Assembly (NCBI GenBank): GCA_945862315.1
Contig: CAMAXW010000020.1
Coordinates: 1 to 62,835 of the forward strand
Direction of reading: 5' to 3'
DNA from: Klebsiella pneumoniae
GTDB lineage: Bacteria; Pseudomonadota; Gammaproteobacteria; Ga0077536
Length of the DNA: 62,835 nt
Shown: piece after piece, positions 8,147 to 21,373 of the stretch
How positions within the stretch are numbered: position 1 is the stretch's first letter
How the letters are laid out: each line of letters starts with the position of its first letter
Notes under the pieces: generated by a model
Database searches by the model: none
Told to the model about the DNA's origin: nothing
The model's input: the letters and a program-made list of their open reading frames with translations, nothing else
Program-made: the position numbers and the translations under genes

Positions 8147-9057
8147 TTCGCGGGGCTAAGTGGGGCCGCTAGGTCGTCTGGTCGGCGCGATTGCAGCGGC
8201 ACGTGCGCGAGCGACCACGCCCCACAGGCCCACGCTAGGAGTGCAGCGGGTGCCGCACCCAAAGCGTCTGGCGGGGGCGGGTGGCCCAAAAACCGCAAGG
8301 CGAGTGTTAGCACCTCCGAGGCTGGGCGCCCCCTCACTGGGGCGGCCAAGGTGAGCTTGCTCAGTTTGCTGCCGTCCACGTCCAGCGCCAAAGGTAGATG
8401 ACAGTAGCGCGGTGTGGGCAGTCCCAGACACTGCTGGAGGTAGCGTTGGCGCGGGGTTGAATCCAGTAAATCCACGCCCCGCACGATTTCCGTCACGCCC
8501 ATCCAGGCATCGTCTACCACGACCGCCAAATGGTAGGTGGGCCAATCGTCGGCTCGCCACAGCACAAAATCGCCGCAGGCTTCACTAGGCGTCTGGGTGT
8601 AGCCGCCCTGCAGGCGGTCGTGAATTGTGATGGTCACGGGGCGCACGCGCAGGCGCTGCGTATACCCCGCAAGGGGCACCTCAGCGCGCTCGCGACAAGT
8701 GCCCGGATAGGCGCCATCGCCCGCCTCGCGGCGCGAACAAACACAGGCATACACTTGGTGCGTCGCGCTCAATTGGGCCAAGGCGGCCCGATACGCCGGC
8801 ACCCGCTGTGCTTGAAAACACACTTCTCCGTCCCACTGCAGACCTAGCCGCACCAGCTCTCGCAGGATCGCGTCGGCAGCACCCGGCACTTCGCGTGGCG
8901 GGTCGATGTTGTCGATGCGCAATAACCATTCGCCGCCATTGACGCGTGCCTGAAGATAGCTCCCTAAGGCTGCCACGATGGAACCAAAATGTAGCGGGCC
9001 GCTGGGCGAGGGCGCAAATCGGCCCCGATAGCGCGGGGCGGTGGTTTGCCGGGGCAT
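8143..9057 (-). CDS. gluQ: Glutamyl-Q tRNA(Asp) synthetase
   Basis: Truncated paralogue of glutamyl-tRNA synthetase that activates glutamate and attaches it to the queuosine base in the anticodon of tRNA(Asp). At 304 residues it has only the catalytic domain. Class I motifs are present as the HFGS form of HIGH (23-26) and KLSKL for KMSKS. A zinc site is suggested by C-x-C, Y and C in the insertion (ACVCSRRE to TCRER). The gene lies four bases downstream of cysZ and is probably cotranscribed with it. Confidence 0.92.
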   Translation of the reverse strand: MPRQTTAPRYRGRFAPSPSGPLHFGSIVAALGSYLQARVNGGEWLLRIDNIDPPREVPGAADAILRELVRLGLQWDGEVCFQAQRVPAYRAALAQLSATHQVYACVCSRREAGDGAYPGTCRERAEVPLAGYTQRLRVRPVTITIHDRLQGGYTQTPSEACGDFVLWRADDWPTYHLAVVVDDAWMGVTEIVRGVDLLDSTPRQRYLQQCLGLPTPRYCHLPLALDVDGSKLSKLTLAAPVRGRPASEVLTLALRFLGHPPPPDALGAAPAALLAWACGAWSLAHVPLQSRRPDDLAAPLSPAN

Positions 9058-9061
9058 GCGC

Positions 9062-9763
9062 TTAGGGATCCGTGTCGGCGAACTGTTCGAGGTACATCAG
9101 CGTGGCGCCAATGACGCCCGCCGGCATCGCCACAAAATTGAGTAACGGCACCAAGGTGACCAACGTGCACGCCGCACCAAAGCCCAGCGCCATGCGAGCG
9201 TCTTGACTCAGTAGCTTTCGGGCGACTGGGTACCCCCGTCCGTGATTGCTCAGCGGGCCGTCGAGATATTCGATAGCGAGCATCCAAGCGCTACCCATCA
9301 GGCACAGCAAAGGGGCAAAAACTAGCAAGCCGGGGATTAGCATGAGCAGCAATCCGGCGACTCCGAGGAGCGCAAAATAACGAAATTTACGCAACTCGCT
9401 GCCGACACTCGCCCGCGCTTCGGCCAGCCATGGTCGCGTTGCAGCGGGTGCCAAGCGGCCAGTTTGTTGACGCTCAACCGCCGCCGAGAGCAGTCCATTG
9501 AAGGGCGATGCGATGAGATTAGCGAGCAGCGCGAGCCCAAAGAAAATGAGTGCAGCCCCCACCAGCACCAGCAGGGGCCACACCAAGTAGCCGAGCCACT
9601 GCAGGGCTGGGGGCAAGTAGTCGGATATCCAGGTGTCGATCCACTGCGTGGCCCAATAGAAGCCCACGGCACAGAGCACCGCGCCGACCAGTGTTGGCAC
9701 TAGCGCATAGGCGCGGATGCCAGGTGCCCCTAACAGACGCAGCCCACGCCAGTAATAATCCAT
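9062..9763 (-). CDS. cysZ: CysZ/EI24-family membrane protein (sulfate permease-like)
   Basis: Inner-membrane protein of the CysZ family, linked in enteric bacteria to sulfate uptake for cysteine synthesis. The sequence has about four to six hydrophobic helices with typical motifs: YYWRGLRLL at the N-terminus, then FGLALLANLIASPFNGLL, and a C-terminal segment with PLLNFVAMPAGVIGAT. The start at 9763 gives 233 residues and begins right at the conserved region; a GTG 18 bases upstream is possible. The longer open frame to 9898 is proline- and arginine-rich and unlikely to be translated. It lies just upstream of gluQ. Confidence 0.82.
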   Translation of the reverse strand: MDYYWRGLRLLGAPGIRAYALVPTLVGAVLCAVGFYWATQWIDTWISDYLPPALQWLGYLVWPLLVLVGAALIFFGLALLANLIASPFNGLLSAAVERQQTGRLAPAATRPWLAEARASVGSELRKFRYFALLGVAGLLLMLIPGLLVFAPLLCLMGSAWMLAIEYLDGPLSNHGRGYPVARKLLSQDARMALGFGAACTLVTLVPLLNFVAMPAGVIGATLMYLEQFADTDP

Positions 9764-10064
9764 TCCCAGTTTGAAGCCCACGCGGCGGCGCACCGGGGCG
9801 CTCACGCGCCACCGACCCAGGCCAGGCGGGGGCGACTGGCAGGCAGTAGAGAAAGTACACGGGGATCCGCCATAGAACGGCCTGAGGTTAAGGGGCAATA
9901 CGCGCCATGGTACACCGCGCGATCGCGCCTAAAAAGCCGCCTGCAATAGGCTGCGCCGAATCGATAAAAATTAAAAATTGTACTGTTAAAACAAAAAGAT
10001 GTCGGCCAGTTACGGCCGCCATCCTAGATTGTGCAGGCGCACACCCTCGGGTATCCTTCGGGGC

Positions 10065-13000
10065 ATGCGCATCGCCCGAATCAAGCTCTCCGGCTTCAAG
10101 TCTTTTGTCGATCCCACGACCTTGCACTTGCCCGGCAATCTCACCGGCGTGGTGGGCCCCAACGGTTGCGGCAAGTCCAATATTATCGATGCCCTGTTGT
10201 GGGTAATGGGCGAAAGCTCCGCCAAGCAACTGCGCGGTGAGTCCATGGCCGACGTCATCTTCAGCGGGTCCAGCACCCGTAAACCGGTGGGACAGGCGGC
10301 GGTTGAACTGATTTTTGATAATAGCGATGGCACGGTTGGCGGGCCTTACGCCAGCTTTGCCGAAATCGCGATTCGCCGCACGGTAGGACGCGACGGCGTC
10401 TCCAGTTATTTTCTGAACGGCACCCGCTGCCGCCGCAAGGACATCACCGATGTCTTTCTCGGCACGGGGCTTGGTGTCCGAGGGGGTTATTCGGTTATCG
10501 AGCAAGGCATGATCTCCCGCGTGATCGAAGCCCGGCCCGAGGAGCTGCGAAACTTCCTCGAGGAGGCTGCGGGTATTTCCCGCTACAAAGAACGTCGCCG
10601 GGAAACGGAAACCCGGATCCGACACACGCACGAAAATCTGGACCGCGTTAACGATATCCGGCAGGAGCTCGATAAACAGCTGTCGCACCTGCAACGCCAA
10701 GCGCGGGCCGCCGAGAAATATCAGGAACTGAAGATCGAGGAGCGTCGGCTAGAAGCGGAGAGCTTGGCTATTCGGTGGCGCGAAATCGATGCCTTGCGGC
10801 AGAGTCACCGCACGGTACTGCAGGCACGCGAAACCGAGGTGGAAGCGGCACTCGCGGCGTTACGAAAAATAGAGAACGATCAAATCTCATTGCGCACGGC
10901 ATTGAGTGCTGCGCAGGGGCAGTTTAACGCGCGTCAAAGCGAGTTTTATGCCAAAAGTGCGGAGATTTCCCGCATTGAGCAGTCTCTGCAACATAACGAA
11001 GAACGCCGGCAAGCGCTCGACCAAGAACTCGCCCGCGCCCGTCACGCCCAGGCAGAATCCGCCCGCATGCTGGGCACCGATCGCGATCGCTTGGCCGAAA
11101 TTGAGCTCTCTATCGCCAGCCTGACGCCTAAATTACAGGCGAGTACCGACGAAGAAGAGCGGCACGCCGAGGCCCTTAAACAGGCAGAACAGGCCGCCGA
11201 GGCTTGGCAGGAAGCTTGGGATGCGTTCAATCGGGAGTTCACAGAAACCTCGCGTACCGAGCACGCCGGCCAAGCGCGACTAGAAATGCTGGCGCGTGGG
11301 CAGGCCGATGCGGAACGCCGGCTAGCGGGGTTGGTGAGCGATCTGGCACGCCTGGATCCGGATGCGCTGCAGGTTTCGCTGGCCCAAGAAAACGCGGCAC
11401 TGGCGCTTAAAAATAGCGAGTGCGAGGCGTTACGGGCGTCACACCAGAGCACGCGCGAGGCCGCAGCGCTGGCCCGTGAGGGTCTGCAGGGCTACGCCCG
11501 TGAGCTGAATTCGCGCCGCACCCAATGGCAGGAAGTGCGCGGACGCCTAGCGTCTCAGCAAGCGCTGCAGGAAGCGGCCCTGGGTCGGGATCAACGCGCG
11601 GTCATGACTTGGCTGACGGCAAATGGTTTTGCCCATTCCCGTGCACTCGCCGAATCACTCACCATCGAAGCGGGCTGGGAGCTAGCTGCAGAAGCGGCTC
11701 TGGCCGGGCGCCTCACTGCGCTGTGCGGCCCAGATCTGGACGTCGCACTGCTGGCCACCGCCCTACATTCGGCGCCTGCGGCGAGTTTAAGCGGCGTGAG
11801 TCAGCGCCCCGTGAGTGCGCTGGAACCGCGCGCGCTGGGGCCGCAGTTACCCCGACTCATCGATAAAATCACCAGTACTTTTGCGCTGGAGTCGCTGCTG
11901 GCGGGGGTGTTTGCCGCGCCCGATCTGGCGAGCGCCCAGGGCGTCCAAGGGCAGTTGGCGGCCCACGAATCGGTGGTCACCCCAGAAGGCATTTGGCTGG
12001 GACCTAACTGGGTGCAAGTGCCGGGTCGTCGCCAAAACGACGACAGTGTGTTGGTGCGGGAACGCCGCTTGGAAGAACTGCGGCGCCAAGAGCAGCAGCT
12101 TGCGGAGGGCGTCGCCGTGCTGGAGGGCGAACAAGGCGCCGCGCACAGCGCCTTCCAAGCCTTGGAAGCCCGTGAGGCCGAACTCTCCCGGCACATCAAC
12201 ACCCGCAACGGCGAAGCCACGGAACTGCGAGGACGGGCCCAGCGGCACGAGACCGAGTTGGCGCAAACCCTGAACCGCATCCAAGAGCTGGGGCGCCAGC
12301 GCAACGAATTGGCGGCGCGCGCGCAAACTCAGGCGCAAGAACTCGCCGAACTACAAACCCACACGGGCGGGTTGCGCGATGCGCTAGGCGTACTAGAAAC
12401 CCAACGCGCGCAATTGACGGCGCAACGCCGCGAAGTGCAGCTGGCGTTGGAACACACACGTCTTGCGTGGCGGCAAGCGCGCGACGGGCGTCATGCCATC
12501 GCGTTGCAGTTGGAGAGCCTGAAGTCCGGACAGGCGTCCTCGGTTTTAGCCATTGAGCGTAATCACCGGTTGAGCGAAGAACTGGGTCTGCGCAGTCACA
12601 CGCTGGCGGGCGAGGTTGCCGCAGCGCTGGCGCCCCAAACGGCTTTGCGCTTGACGCTCGACACGGCCTTGGGCGAGCGGCTGGCTTGTGACCTAGCACT
12701 CAAGCTTGCCCGGCAAGCGCTAGACCAACACGACCAGCAGGCCCGCCTCGACGAAAACGCTCGCACGGCGGCCGACCAACAAGCCGGTGAGCGGCAGCGT
12801 GCGCTGGAACAATGTCGTCTCGAAGAACGCGCTTTAGAAGTGCGCGCGCAAGAGCAGGAAGAGCGTCTTGTGCGTGCGGAGCAAGATCTGCACGGGATAT
12901 TGGCAAACCTCGATCCGACCGCAACCGAAGAGACTTGGCGCGAACAGTTGAGCGTGCTGGGCGCTAAAATTTCTCGGCTGGGGCCGATTAACTTGGCGGC

Positions 13001-13595
13001 GATTGAGGAATTTTCCCAGCTAACGGAGCGTAAAACCTACCTCGACGCGCAGTTTGCTGACCTCACCGAGGCCTTGGCAACGCTGGCGGAAGCCATGCGA
13101 AAAATCGACAAGGAAACGCGTACGCGCTTTCGCGAAACCTTTGACCAAGTTAACGCTGGGCTGCAGCGTTTGTTTCCCATTTTGTTTGGCGGCGGTCATG
13201 CCTATCTGGAATTGATCGGCGAGGATCTGCTCGAAACCGGCGTGACCGTCATGGCCCGTCCACCGGGCAAGCGCAATAGTTCTATCCATTTGTTATCGGG
13301 TGGCGAAAAGGCCTTGTCTGCCTTAGCCTTCGTGTTCGCGTTATTCGAGCTCAATCCCGCACCGTTTTGTTTGCTCGATGAAGTAGACGCACCGCTGGAC
13401 GACGCCAACGTGGTACGGCTGAGCGAGATGCTGCGGCAGATGTCGGTGCGGGTGCAGTTTCTCTTTATCTCCCATAACAAGATCACCATGGAAATTGCGG
13501 AACAACTTATCGGTGTGACCATGAACGAGCCAGGCGTCTCGCGACTGGTGTCCGTCAATATGGACGAAGCCGTACAACTGGCGGCCACCGCGTGA
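10065..13595 (+). CDS. smc: Chromosome segregation ATPase SMC
   Basis: Structural-maintenance-of-chromosomes protein, a condensin subunit that organises and segregates the nucleoid. The 1176-residue length is normal. Visible parts are Walker A GPNGCGKSN (31-39), a long coiled coil rich in E, Q, R and A, a central hinge (about residues 500-660), a second coiled coil, and the C-terminal signature LLSGGEKAL with Walker B CLLDEVDAPLD. The ATG at 10065 begins the conserved MRIARIKLSGFKSF segment; the in-frame extension to 9999 is not family-like. It starts the smc-zipA-ligA run. The AT-rich stretch at about 9960-10000 probably holds divergent promoters. Confidence 0.96.
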   Translation: MRIARIKLSGFKSFVDPTTLHLPGNLTGVVGPNGCGKSNIIDALLWVMGESSAKQLRGESMADVIFSGSSTRKPVGQAAVELIFDNSDGTVGGPYASFAEIAIRRTVGRDGVSSYFLNGTRCRRKDITDVFLGTGLGVRGGYSVIEQGMISRVIEARPEELRNFLEEAAGISRYKERRRETETRIRHTHENLDRVNDIRQELDKQLSHLQRQARAAEKYQELKIEERRLEAESLAIRWREIDALRQSHRTVLQARETEVEAALAALRKIENDQISLRTALSAAQGQFNARQSEFYAKSAEISRIEQSLQHNEERRQALDQELARARHAQAESARMLGTDRDRLAEIELSIASLTPKLQASTDEEERHAEALKQAEQAAEAWQEAWDAFNREFTETSRTEHAGQARLEMLARGQADAERRLAGLVSDLARLDPDALQVSLAQENAALALKNSECEALRASHQSTREAAALAREGLQGYARELNSRRTQWQEVRGRLASQQALQEAALGRDQRAVMTWLTANGFAHSRALAESLTIEAGWELAAEAALAGRLTALCGPDLDVALLATALHSAPAASLSGVSQRPVSALEPRALGPQLPRLIDKITSTFALESLLAGVFAAPDLASAQGVQGQLAAHESVVTPEGIWLGPNWVQVPGRRQNDDSVLVRERRLEELRRQEQQLAEGVAVLEGEQGAAHSAFQALEAREAELSRHINTRNGEATELRGRAQRHETELAQTLNRIQELGRQRNELAARAQTQAQELAELQTHTGGLRDALGVLETQRAQLTAQRREVQLALEHTRLAWRQARDGRHAIALQLESLKSGQASSVLAIERNHRLSEELGLRSHTLAGEVAAALAPQTALRLTLDTALGERLACDLALKLARQALDQHDQQARLDENARTAADQQAGERQRALEQCRLEERALEVRAQEQEERLVRAEQDLHGILANLDPTATEETWREQLSVLGAKISRLGPINLAAIEEFSQLTERKTYLDAQFADLTEALATLAEAMRKIDKETRTRFRETFDQVNAGLQRLFPILFGGGHAYLELIGEDLLETGVTVMARPPGKRNSSIHLLSGGEKALSALAFVFALFELNPAPFCLLDEVDAPLDDANVVRLSEMLRQMSVRVQFLFISHNKITMEIAEQLIGVTMNEPGVSRLVSVNMDEAVQLAATA

Positions 13596-13636
13596 CCGGC
13601 GCACGTTCTTGAAGGCGTTGGGGCAGGCTTAGAACC

Positions 13637-14497
13637 ATGGAAAACTCCGCTTGGCCGCTGCGCATTGCGCTGGTGCTGTCCGGCCTCGTTGCCGTGGCGG
13701 GTGTCTATCTTTGGAGCGCCTGGCGACGCCGGCGCGAAGCCAACCTGCGCTACGGTCGTCGGCTGCGCGAGGCCCGCGCGCCTCGGCGGGGTGAGTTCGA
13801 GGCAGAAGAAGACTTCTCGCAAGAAATTGGCTTTGAAGCACGCGTCCCACCTGAAGACGACTACGACATTGTGTTGGTGAAACCGGTGGAGCGGATGGCA
13901 GAAATGCCGGCCGTCACGCAAGAAATTGACCGCCCACTCGCGCCACCGCCACTGGCCCCTGAGGCCACGCCGGGACCCGAGCCGGTGAAAATTGCGCGCA
14001 GCGCACGGCGGGGTACCAATCAATTAGCGTTTGGTTTTGGTGACGAGCACGGCGCCGTGCCGCCGCCTAAAACACCGCCTCCGGCCGAAGTGCTGGCCTT
14101 ATATTTGCGCCCGCAAAAGGTACCGCATTTTGCCGGGCCAGCGCTTGAAACAGCGCTCGCCGAGGTGGGCATGCGCTTCGGGGACATGAATATCTATCAC
14201 CACTATGGGGTGGGTGATCTTCGGGCTGAGAAGCCGGTTTTCAGTTTGGCCAATATGTTCGAACCCGGTCAGTTTGATCCGTTGAACATGCAAGATTTCA
14301 CCACGCAAGGACTGGCCCTGTTTATCCGTTTTCCAACGCCACCCGTGGATGGCCCGGTGGCTTTTGAGTTATTTCTCAATGTCGCCCAGCGCTTGGCGGA
14401 AAGCTTGGGGGCCGAACTCTTAAGCGAACCGCGCAAAGCACTCGATTCTCCCGTTATCGAGCGGATGCGGCGAATCGCCGCTCGCCACGCGCGATAA
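13637..14497 (+). CDS. zipA: Cell division protein ZipA
   Basis: Anchors FtsZ to the inner membrane at the division site. The 286-residue protein has a single N-terminal membrane helix (about residues 9-27) followed by a basic patch, a variable proline-rich linker (about 60-155), and a C-terminal FtsZ-binding domain with FTTQGLALFIRFPTP. The order smc-zipA-ligA and the direct junction with ligA (no intervening base) are typical of gammaproteobacteria, to which ZipA is largely restricted. Confidence 0.93.
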   Translation: MENSAWPLRIALVLSGLVAVAGVYLWSAWRRRREANLRYGRRLREARAPRRGEFEAEEDFSQEIGFEARVPPEDDYDIVLVKPVERMAEMPAVTQEIDRPLAPPPLAPEATPGPEPVKIARSARRGTNQLAFGFGDEHGAVPPPKTPPPAEVLALYLRPQKVPHFAGPALETALAEVGMRFGDMNIYHHYGVGDLRAEKPVFSLANMFEPGQFDPLNMQDFTTQGLALFIRFPTPPVDGPVAFELFLNVAQRLAESLGAELLSEPRKALDSPVIERMRRIAARHAR

Positions 14498-17403
<2,906 letters not shown>

Positions 17404-17662
17404 AGAAATCTTCCTTAGGTTGTTCCTACTGAGAATTAGCAATTTTTGTACCACTTATGAAATATCGCGGCGTCGACATGAGACGGCTGCGCGGGAAGCG
17501 GTGGCGGTTGGTTTTGGGTTAGGCGGGGAGGCGAGACAACTCGCCGATGCAGGGCCGCCACCGCGAACAGGCGGCTGCAGCAACGGCTCGCGACATTTTA
17601 TTGGCGGATGGGGCGGCCAACTGAAGGCTGCGCACGACCCCAGCCCGGCCAAGAGTTGCCGC

Positions 17663-18436
17663 CTATTGCAAGTCGAGTTGCCGTGCGTGGAATTCGCTTG
17701 CCGCCGGACTCAACAAGTAAGCAAAGGCGGGTGCCAGATCTTCGGGTAACGGGAGCCGGGTGGCGTCTTCTGCGGGATAAGCCTGAGCCCGCATACGGGT
17801 GCGACAGCGTCCAGGGTTTACCGAATTCACGCGGATGGCCGAGGTGTCGGCAAGTTCGTCGGCGAGCACTTGCATCATGCCCTCTACGGCGAATTTTGAG
17901 GCCGCGTAGGCGCCCCAATAAGCGCGGCCGCGCCGTCCCACCGCAGAAGACACCAATAATAGGCTTGCACGTGCAGCGGCGTTGAGTAGCGGCAAGCAGG
18001 TTTTGGTCAGTAAAAAATTACTGTGCACATTGACCTGAAACACGCGAGCCCAGATCACCGGGTCATAGTTAGCCATGGGCGAGAGTTCGCCCAACATGCC
18101 AGCGTTGAGCACCAGCCCCTCGAGTTGACCAAACTGAGTTTGCAGCAGATCGCCAAGATTTTCGTAGTCTGCCACCGTCGCGCCTTCCAGATTGAAGGGG
18201 ATGAGCACCGGCTCTAAACCATTTTGTGCCGCGATGGCGTCAGCCACAGCTTCGAGCGCGCGGACATCGCGGGCCAACAGCAAGGTTTGGGCGCCGGCTA
18301 ACGCGCAAGCCAGCGCAATGGCGCGGCCCAGACCGCGCGAGGCACCGGTAATCAGAATGCGGTGGCCAACCAAAGGACCCGCTGTCAGCGTGAAATCGGC
18401 GGGCAGTGTGAGGCGATCGGGCGCGGGGGTGGTCAT
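17663..18436 (-). CDS. Short-chain dehydrogenase, YciK-like
   Basis: NAD(P)-dependent oxidoreductase of the classical SDR family; substrate unknown. The 257-residue protein shows the cofactor motif TGASRGLG, the NAG motif (LVLNAGMLGE), an active-site serine in LLVSSAVGRRG and the Y-x3-K pair in YAASK. The overall pattern is that of YciK, which in many gammaproteobacteria lies by unrelated housekeeping genes. The ATG at 18436 lies four bases after the stop of nadB, so it is probably cotranscribed with nadB. A TTG four codons upstream is less likely. A 259-base gap follows before the diguanylate cyclase gene, with no gene visible. Confidence 0.85.
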   Translation of the reverse strand: MTTPAPDRLTLPADFTLTAGPLVGHRILITGASRGLGRAIALACALAGAQTLLLARDVRALEAVADAIAAQNGLEPVLIPFNLEGATVADYENLGDLLQTQFGQLEGLVLNAGMLGELSPMANYDPVIWARVFQVNVHSNFLLTKTCLPLLNAAARASLLLVSSAVGRRGRAYWGAYAASKFAVEGMMQVLADELADTSAIRVNSVNPGRCRTRMRAQAYPAEDATRLPLPEDLAPAFAYLLSPAASEFHARQLDLQ

Positions 18437-18440
18437 GAGT

Positions 18441-20051
18441 TTAGCCAAAGTCTCCGGGGCGCAAGATGGTGTCGCGCAGGTAATTGCGGTCGTCGGTCGC
18501 GGGATAATCCAGCGTGAAATGCAGGCCGCGGCTTTCTTTGCGCTTGAGCGCGCAGCGAATCACCAACTCCGCTACCTGCACCAGATTACGCAGCTCGATG
18601 AGGTCGCTAGTCACCCGGAAATTGGCGTAGAACTCCCCAATTTCGTTGCGTAGGAGATGCACACGCCGGCGCGCGCGCTCCAGTCTTTTAGTGGTACGTA
18701 CAATGCCCACGTAATCCCACATGAAGCGACGCAGTTCATCCCAATTGTGGGACACCACAATTTCTTCGTCGGCATCGGTGACTTGGCTTTCATCCCAAGC
18801 TGGAATGGCGGGTAAGGCCGGCACGTTGTCTCGATTCGACAAGATGGACTCCACCGCCGAGCGGGCGGTGACCAAACACTCTAAGAGGGAGTTACTGGCC
18901 ATGCGGTTAGCGCCATGCAAGCCGGTGCAAGCCGCTTCCCCAACGGCGTAGAGACCCGGCAAGGAAGTACGCCCTGCCAAGTCGGTCAACACCCCACCGC
19001 AAAAATAATGCGCGGCCGGGACCACGGGCAGAGGCTCTTTGGTGAGATCGAAGCCAAATTCGCGACAGCGCTGCAAAATGGTGGGGAAATGCCGTTCAAT
19101 GAAGGCGGCTGGCTGGTGTGAAATATCGAGATAGACGCAGTCAGCGCCGAGGCGCTTCATTTCAAAGTCGATGGCCCGTGCCACGATGTCCCGCGGGGCT
19201 AATTCACCGCGCGGATCGAAGCGCTGCATGAAAGGTTCGCCGTTGGGTAGCAGCAGGCGGGCGCCTTCACCGCGCAGCGCTTCAGACAGTAAAAACGATT
19301 TGGCTTTGGGGTGATAAAGACAAGTGGGATGGAACTGCACAAATTCCATGTTGGCCACGGTGCAGCCAGCACGCCACGCCATGGCCACACCATCGCCCGT
19401 CGCAACGTCTGGGTTGCTGGTGTACAGATAGACTTTCCCCGCACCGCCCGAAGCCAGCACGCACCAAGGCGCGCGTAGGGTTTTGACGCTTTGTGTGCGC
19501 CGGTCCAGCACATAAGCGCCAACACAGCGATCAGGCGTCCCGCCGATTTTACTGAGCGTGATGAGGTCAATCGCGATATGCCACTCGAGCAGTTCGATGT
19601 TGGGGTGGGCGCGAGCCCGCGCGAGTAGGGTGGTTTGGATCGCTAGGCCCGTGGCATCGTCTGCATGCACCACGCGTCGACGGCTGTGCCCGCCTTCTTG
19701 GGTGAGATGCATGACCGATTCACCGCTGGCGCTGGTTTCGGTTGTGAAGGGCACACCTTGGTCACGCAACCACTCGATGCGGTCTCGGCCATGACCCACG
19801 ATGTGTTCCACGGCAGCTCGCTGGCAGAGCCCCGCGCCCGCGCGCAGGGTGTCGTCGATGTGTTCTTGGATGGTATCGTCGGGGTCGATGACCGCCGAGA
19901 TGCCACCTTGCGCCCACCGGGTGTTGGTCTCTTGCAGCTCGGCTTTCGCGAGCACGCACACGCGCTGGGTGGCCGCCAGATCAAGGGCCACACCCAAACC
20001 GGCAGCACCGCTACCGATTACGAGAACGTCGTAGTCTTGTTGTTGTGGCAT
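18441..20051 (-). CDS. nadB: L-aspartate oxidase NadB
   Basis: FAD flavoprotein that oxidises aspartate to iminoaspartate, the first step of NAD biosynthesis. The 536-residue length is typical. FAD binding is shown by [10 protein letters not shown] at residues 11-20, the substrate region by [10 protein letters not shown], and the C-terminal helical domain follows. It is divergent from rpoE across a 100-base gap, exactly as in Pseudomonas and E. coli. A YciK-like dehydrogenase gene follows in the same direction. Confidence 0.95.
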   Translation of the reverse strand: MPQQQDYDVLVIGSGAAGLGVALDLAATQRVCVLAKAELQETNTRWAQGGISAVIDPDDTIQEHIDDTLRAGAGLCQRAAVEHIVGHGRDRIEWLRDQGVPFTTETSASGESVMHLTQEGGHSRRRVVHADDATGLAIQTTLLARARAHPNIELLEWHIAIDLITLSKIGGTPDRCVGAYVLDRRTQSVKTLRAPWCVLASGGAGKVYLYTSNPDVATGDGVAMAWRAGCTVANMEFVQFHPTCLYHPKAKSFLLSEALRGEGARLLLPNGEPFMQRFDPRGELAPRDIVARAIDFEMKRLGADCVYLDISHQPAAFIERHFPTILQRCREFGFDLTKEPLPVVPAAHYFCGGVLTDLAGRTSLPGLYAVGEAACTGLHGANRMASNSLLECLVTARSAVESILSNRDNVPALPAIPAWDESQVTDADEEIVVSHNWDELRRFMWDYVGIVRTTKRLERARRRVHLLRNEIGEFYANFRVTSDLIELRNLVQVAELVIRCALKRKESRGLHFTLDYPATDDRNYLRDTILRPGDFG

Positions 20052-20152
20052 GGCTCGGACACTTGTTTATACTCACGTTTCGACATCCACGCAGATCCCT
20101 TGGGCACACGCATTAAAACGAAGCAGATCTGTGCATTGATTACGCGTCCGGA

Positions 20153-20764
20153 GTGGCTTTGTATCATAACAGGGCGCTGGCGTTGATAGACGAGGGGCCG
20201 ACAGACGAGGCGCTCGTTGCGCGGGTCGCGGGGGGCGAGAAGTCAGCCTTCGATCTCTTGGTGCGCCGCTACCAGCATCGAATTGTGAAACTCGTCTCTG
20301 GGTATGTCCGCAACCCCGACGACGCACTCGACGTGACCCAAGACACTTTCGTTAAAGCGTATCGCGCGCTGGCCAATTTTCGTGGCGACAGCGCGTTTTA
20401 TACTTGGCTTTACCGCATCGCTATCAACACCGCGAAGAATTATCTGGTCACTCGCGGCCGGCGGCCTAAAGAATCTGCGGTCAGAGGCGCCGACGGTGAA
20501 CCAATCGACGTTGAAGAACTCCAATGGGATAACGACACCCCGGAGCGTGCCCTCTTGGCAGAGGAAATTAAAAGCACCGTGCTCGCAGCGATTGCGGCAA
20601 TGCCTGAAGATTTACGTCTTGCCATCGTGTTGCGGGAGATCGATGGACTCAGTTACGAGGAAATTGCGGTGGCGATGGATTCCCCTATTGGCACCGTTCG
20701 TTCGCGAATTTTTAGGGCCCGAGAGGCTATCGACGTGCAATTGAAGCCGTTACTGGAAACCTGA
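20153..20764 (+). CDS. rpoE: RNA polymerase sigma-E factor (RpoE/AlgU)
   Basis: Extracytoplasmic-function sigma factor directing the envelope stress response. Region 2 is visible (FDLLVRRYQHRIVKLV, then DALDVTQDTFVKAYRAL) and region 4 (LSYEEIAVAMDSPIGTVRSRIFRAREAI). The start is uncertain: GTG 20153, TTG 20159 (GGAG five bases upstream) and TTG 20183 (AGGG eight bases upstream, giving a length closest to AlgU) are all possible. The widest is given. It heads rpoE-rseA-rseB-mucD. I did not find a convincing sigma-E-type promoter in the short gap to nadB. Confidence 0.93.
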   Translation: MALYHNRALALIDEGPTDEALVARVAGGEKSAFDLLVRRYQHRIVKLVSGYVRNPDDALDVTQDTFVKAYRALANFRGDSAFYTWLYRIAINTAKNYLVTRGRRPKESAVRGADGEPIDVEELQWDNDTPERALLAEEIKSTVLAAIAAMPEDLRLAIVLREIDGLSYEEIAVAMDSPIGTVRSRIFRAREAIDVQLKPLLET

Positions 20765-20776
20765 CAGGACACTCTG

Positions 20777-21373
20777 ATGCCGCCATCGAAAGAACAGATC
20801 TCCGCGCTGGTGGATGATCAAATGCCCGAGGTTAGTCCCGCACTGCTGGCGGCAATTGCTGCGGATGACCCACTGCTGGGCGCTTGGTCGCGCTACCATT
20901 TGATTGGCGAAGTGCTGCGCAGCGGCACCGAGCCCGTGATGCTCGGGTCGGTGGACGCGCGCGTGCGGCAAGCGCTGGCAGCGGAACCGCTGGTGCTGAT
21001 CCCGCGCTCGAACCTGCCTCACAACGTTGTGCGCAAACCTGCCCACCGCTTTTGGCCGGCCTTACCCCTTGCTGCGAGCCTAGCCGCGTGTGGCCTGCTG
21101 GCAACCTATCTTGTCGCCAGTTCAACCCCAGCAACGCGCCAAGGTGTGCCGCTCGAGGTGGCCTTGCGGACCGCCACTCAACCGGTAATACGCACCGTCT
21201 CCGAGGCGCCGCGCTCGACGTCCAGCGCGGAAACGCAGGCGGTGGCCGCCCAGTTGCAACGACGTCTCAACAGCTATCTGGTTAATTTCAATGAACAGCG
21301 CGAGCAGTTCACGCTACCCAACGTGCATCCCTATGTGCGCAGCGTGGGTTTCGAGACCGAGCCACCGCCTTGA
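20777..21373 (+). CDS. rseA: Sigma-E anti-sigma factor RseA (MucA)
   Basis: Single-pass membrane protein that holds RpoE inactive until it is cleaved under envelope stress. The N-terminal cytoplasmic domain starts SKEQISALVDDQM, the usual anti-sigma opening, a membrane helix lies at about residues 93-114, and a periplasmic tail of about 80 residues follows. AGGA precedes the start. The gene lies 12 bases after rpoE and its stop overlaps the TTG start of rseB, so stoichiometry is probably set by coupling. Confidence 0.9.
   Translation: MPPSKEQISALVDDQMPEVSPALLAAIAADDPLLGAWSRYHLIGEVLRSGTEPVMLGSVDARVRQALAAEPLVLIPRSNLPHNVVRKPAHRFWPALPLAASLAACGLLATYLVASSTPATRQGVPLEVALRTATQPVIRTVSEAPRSTSSAETQAVAAQLQRRLNSYLVNFNEQREQFTLPNVHPYVRSVGFETEPPP

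Noticed and set aside
9888-10700. A 270-residue minus-strand frame opposite the start of smc
   Set aside because: It is the antisense shadow of the conserved SMC ATPase region and carries no independent motif.
13202-14023. A 273-residue minus-strand frame across the smc-zipA junction
   Set aside because: Both strands cannot be coding over the highly conserved SMC C-terminus and ZipA start; it has no recognisable domain.
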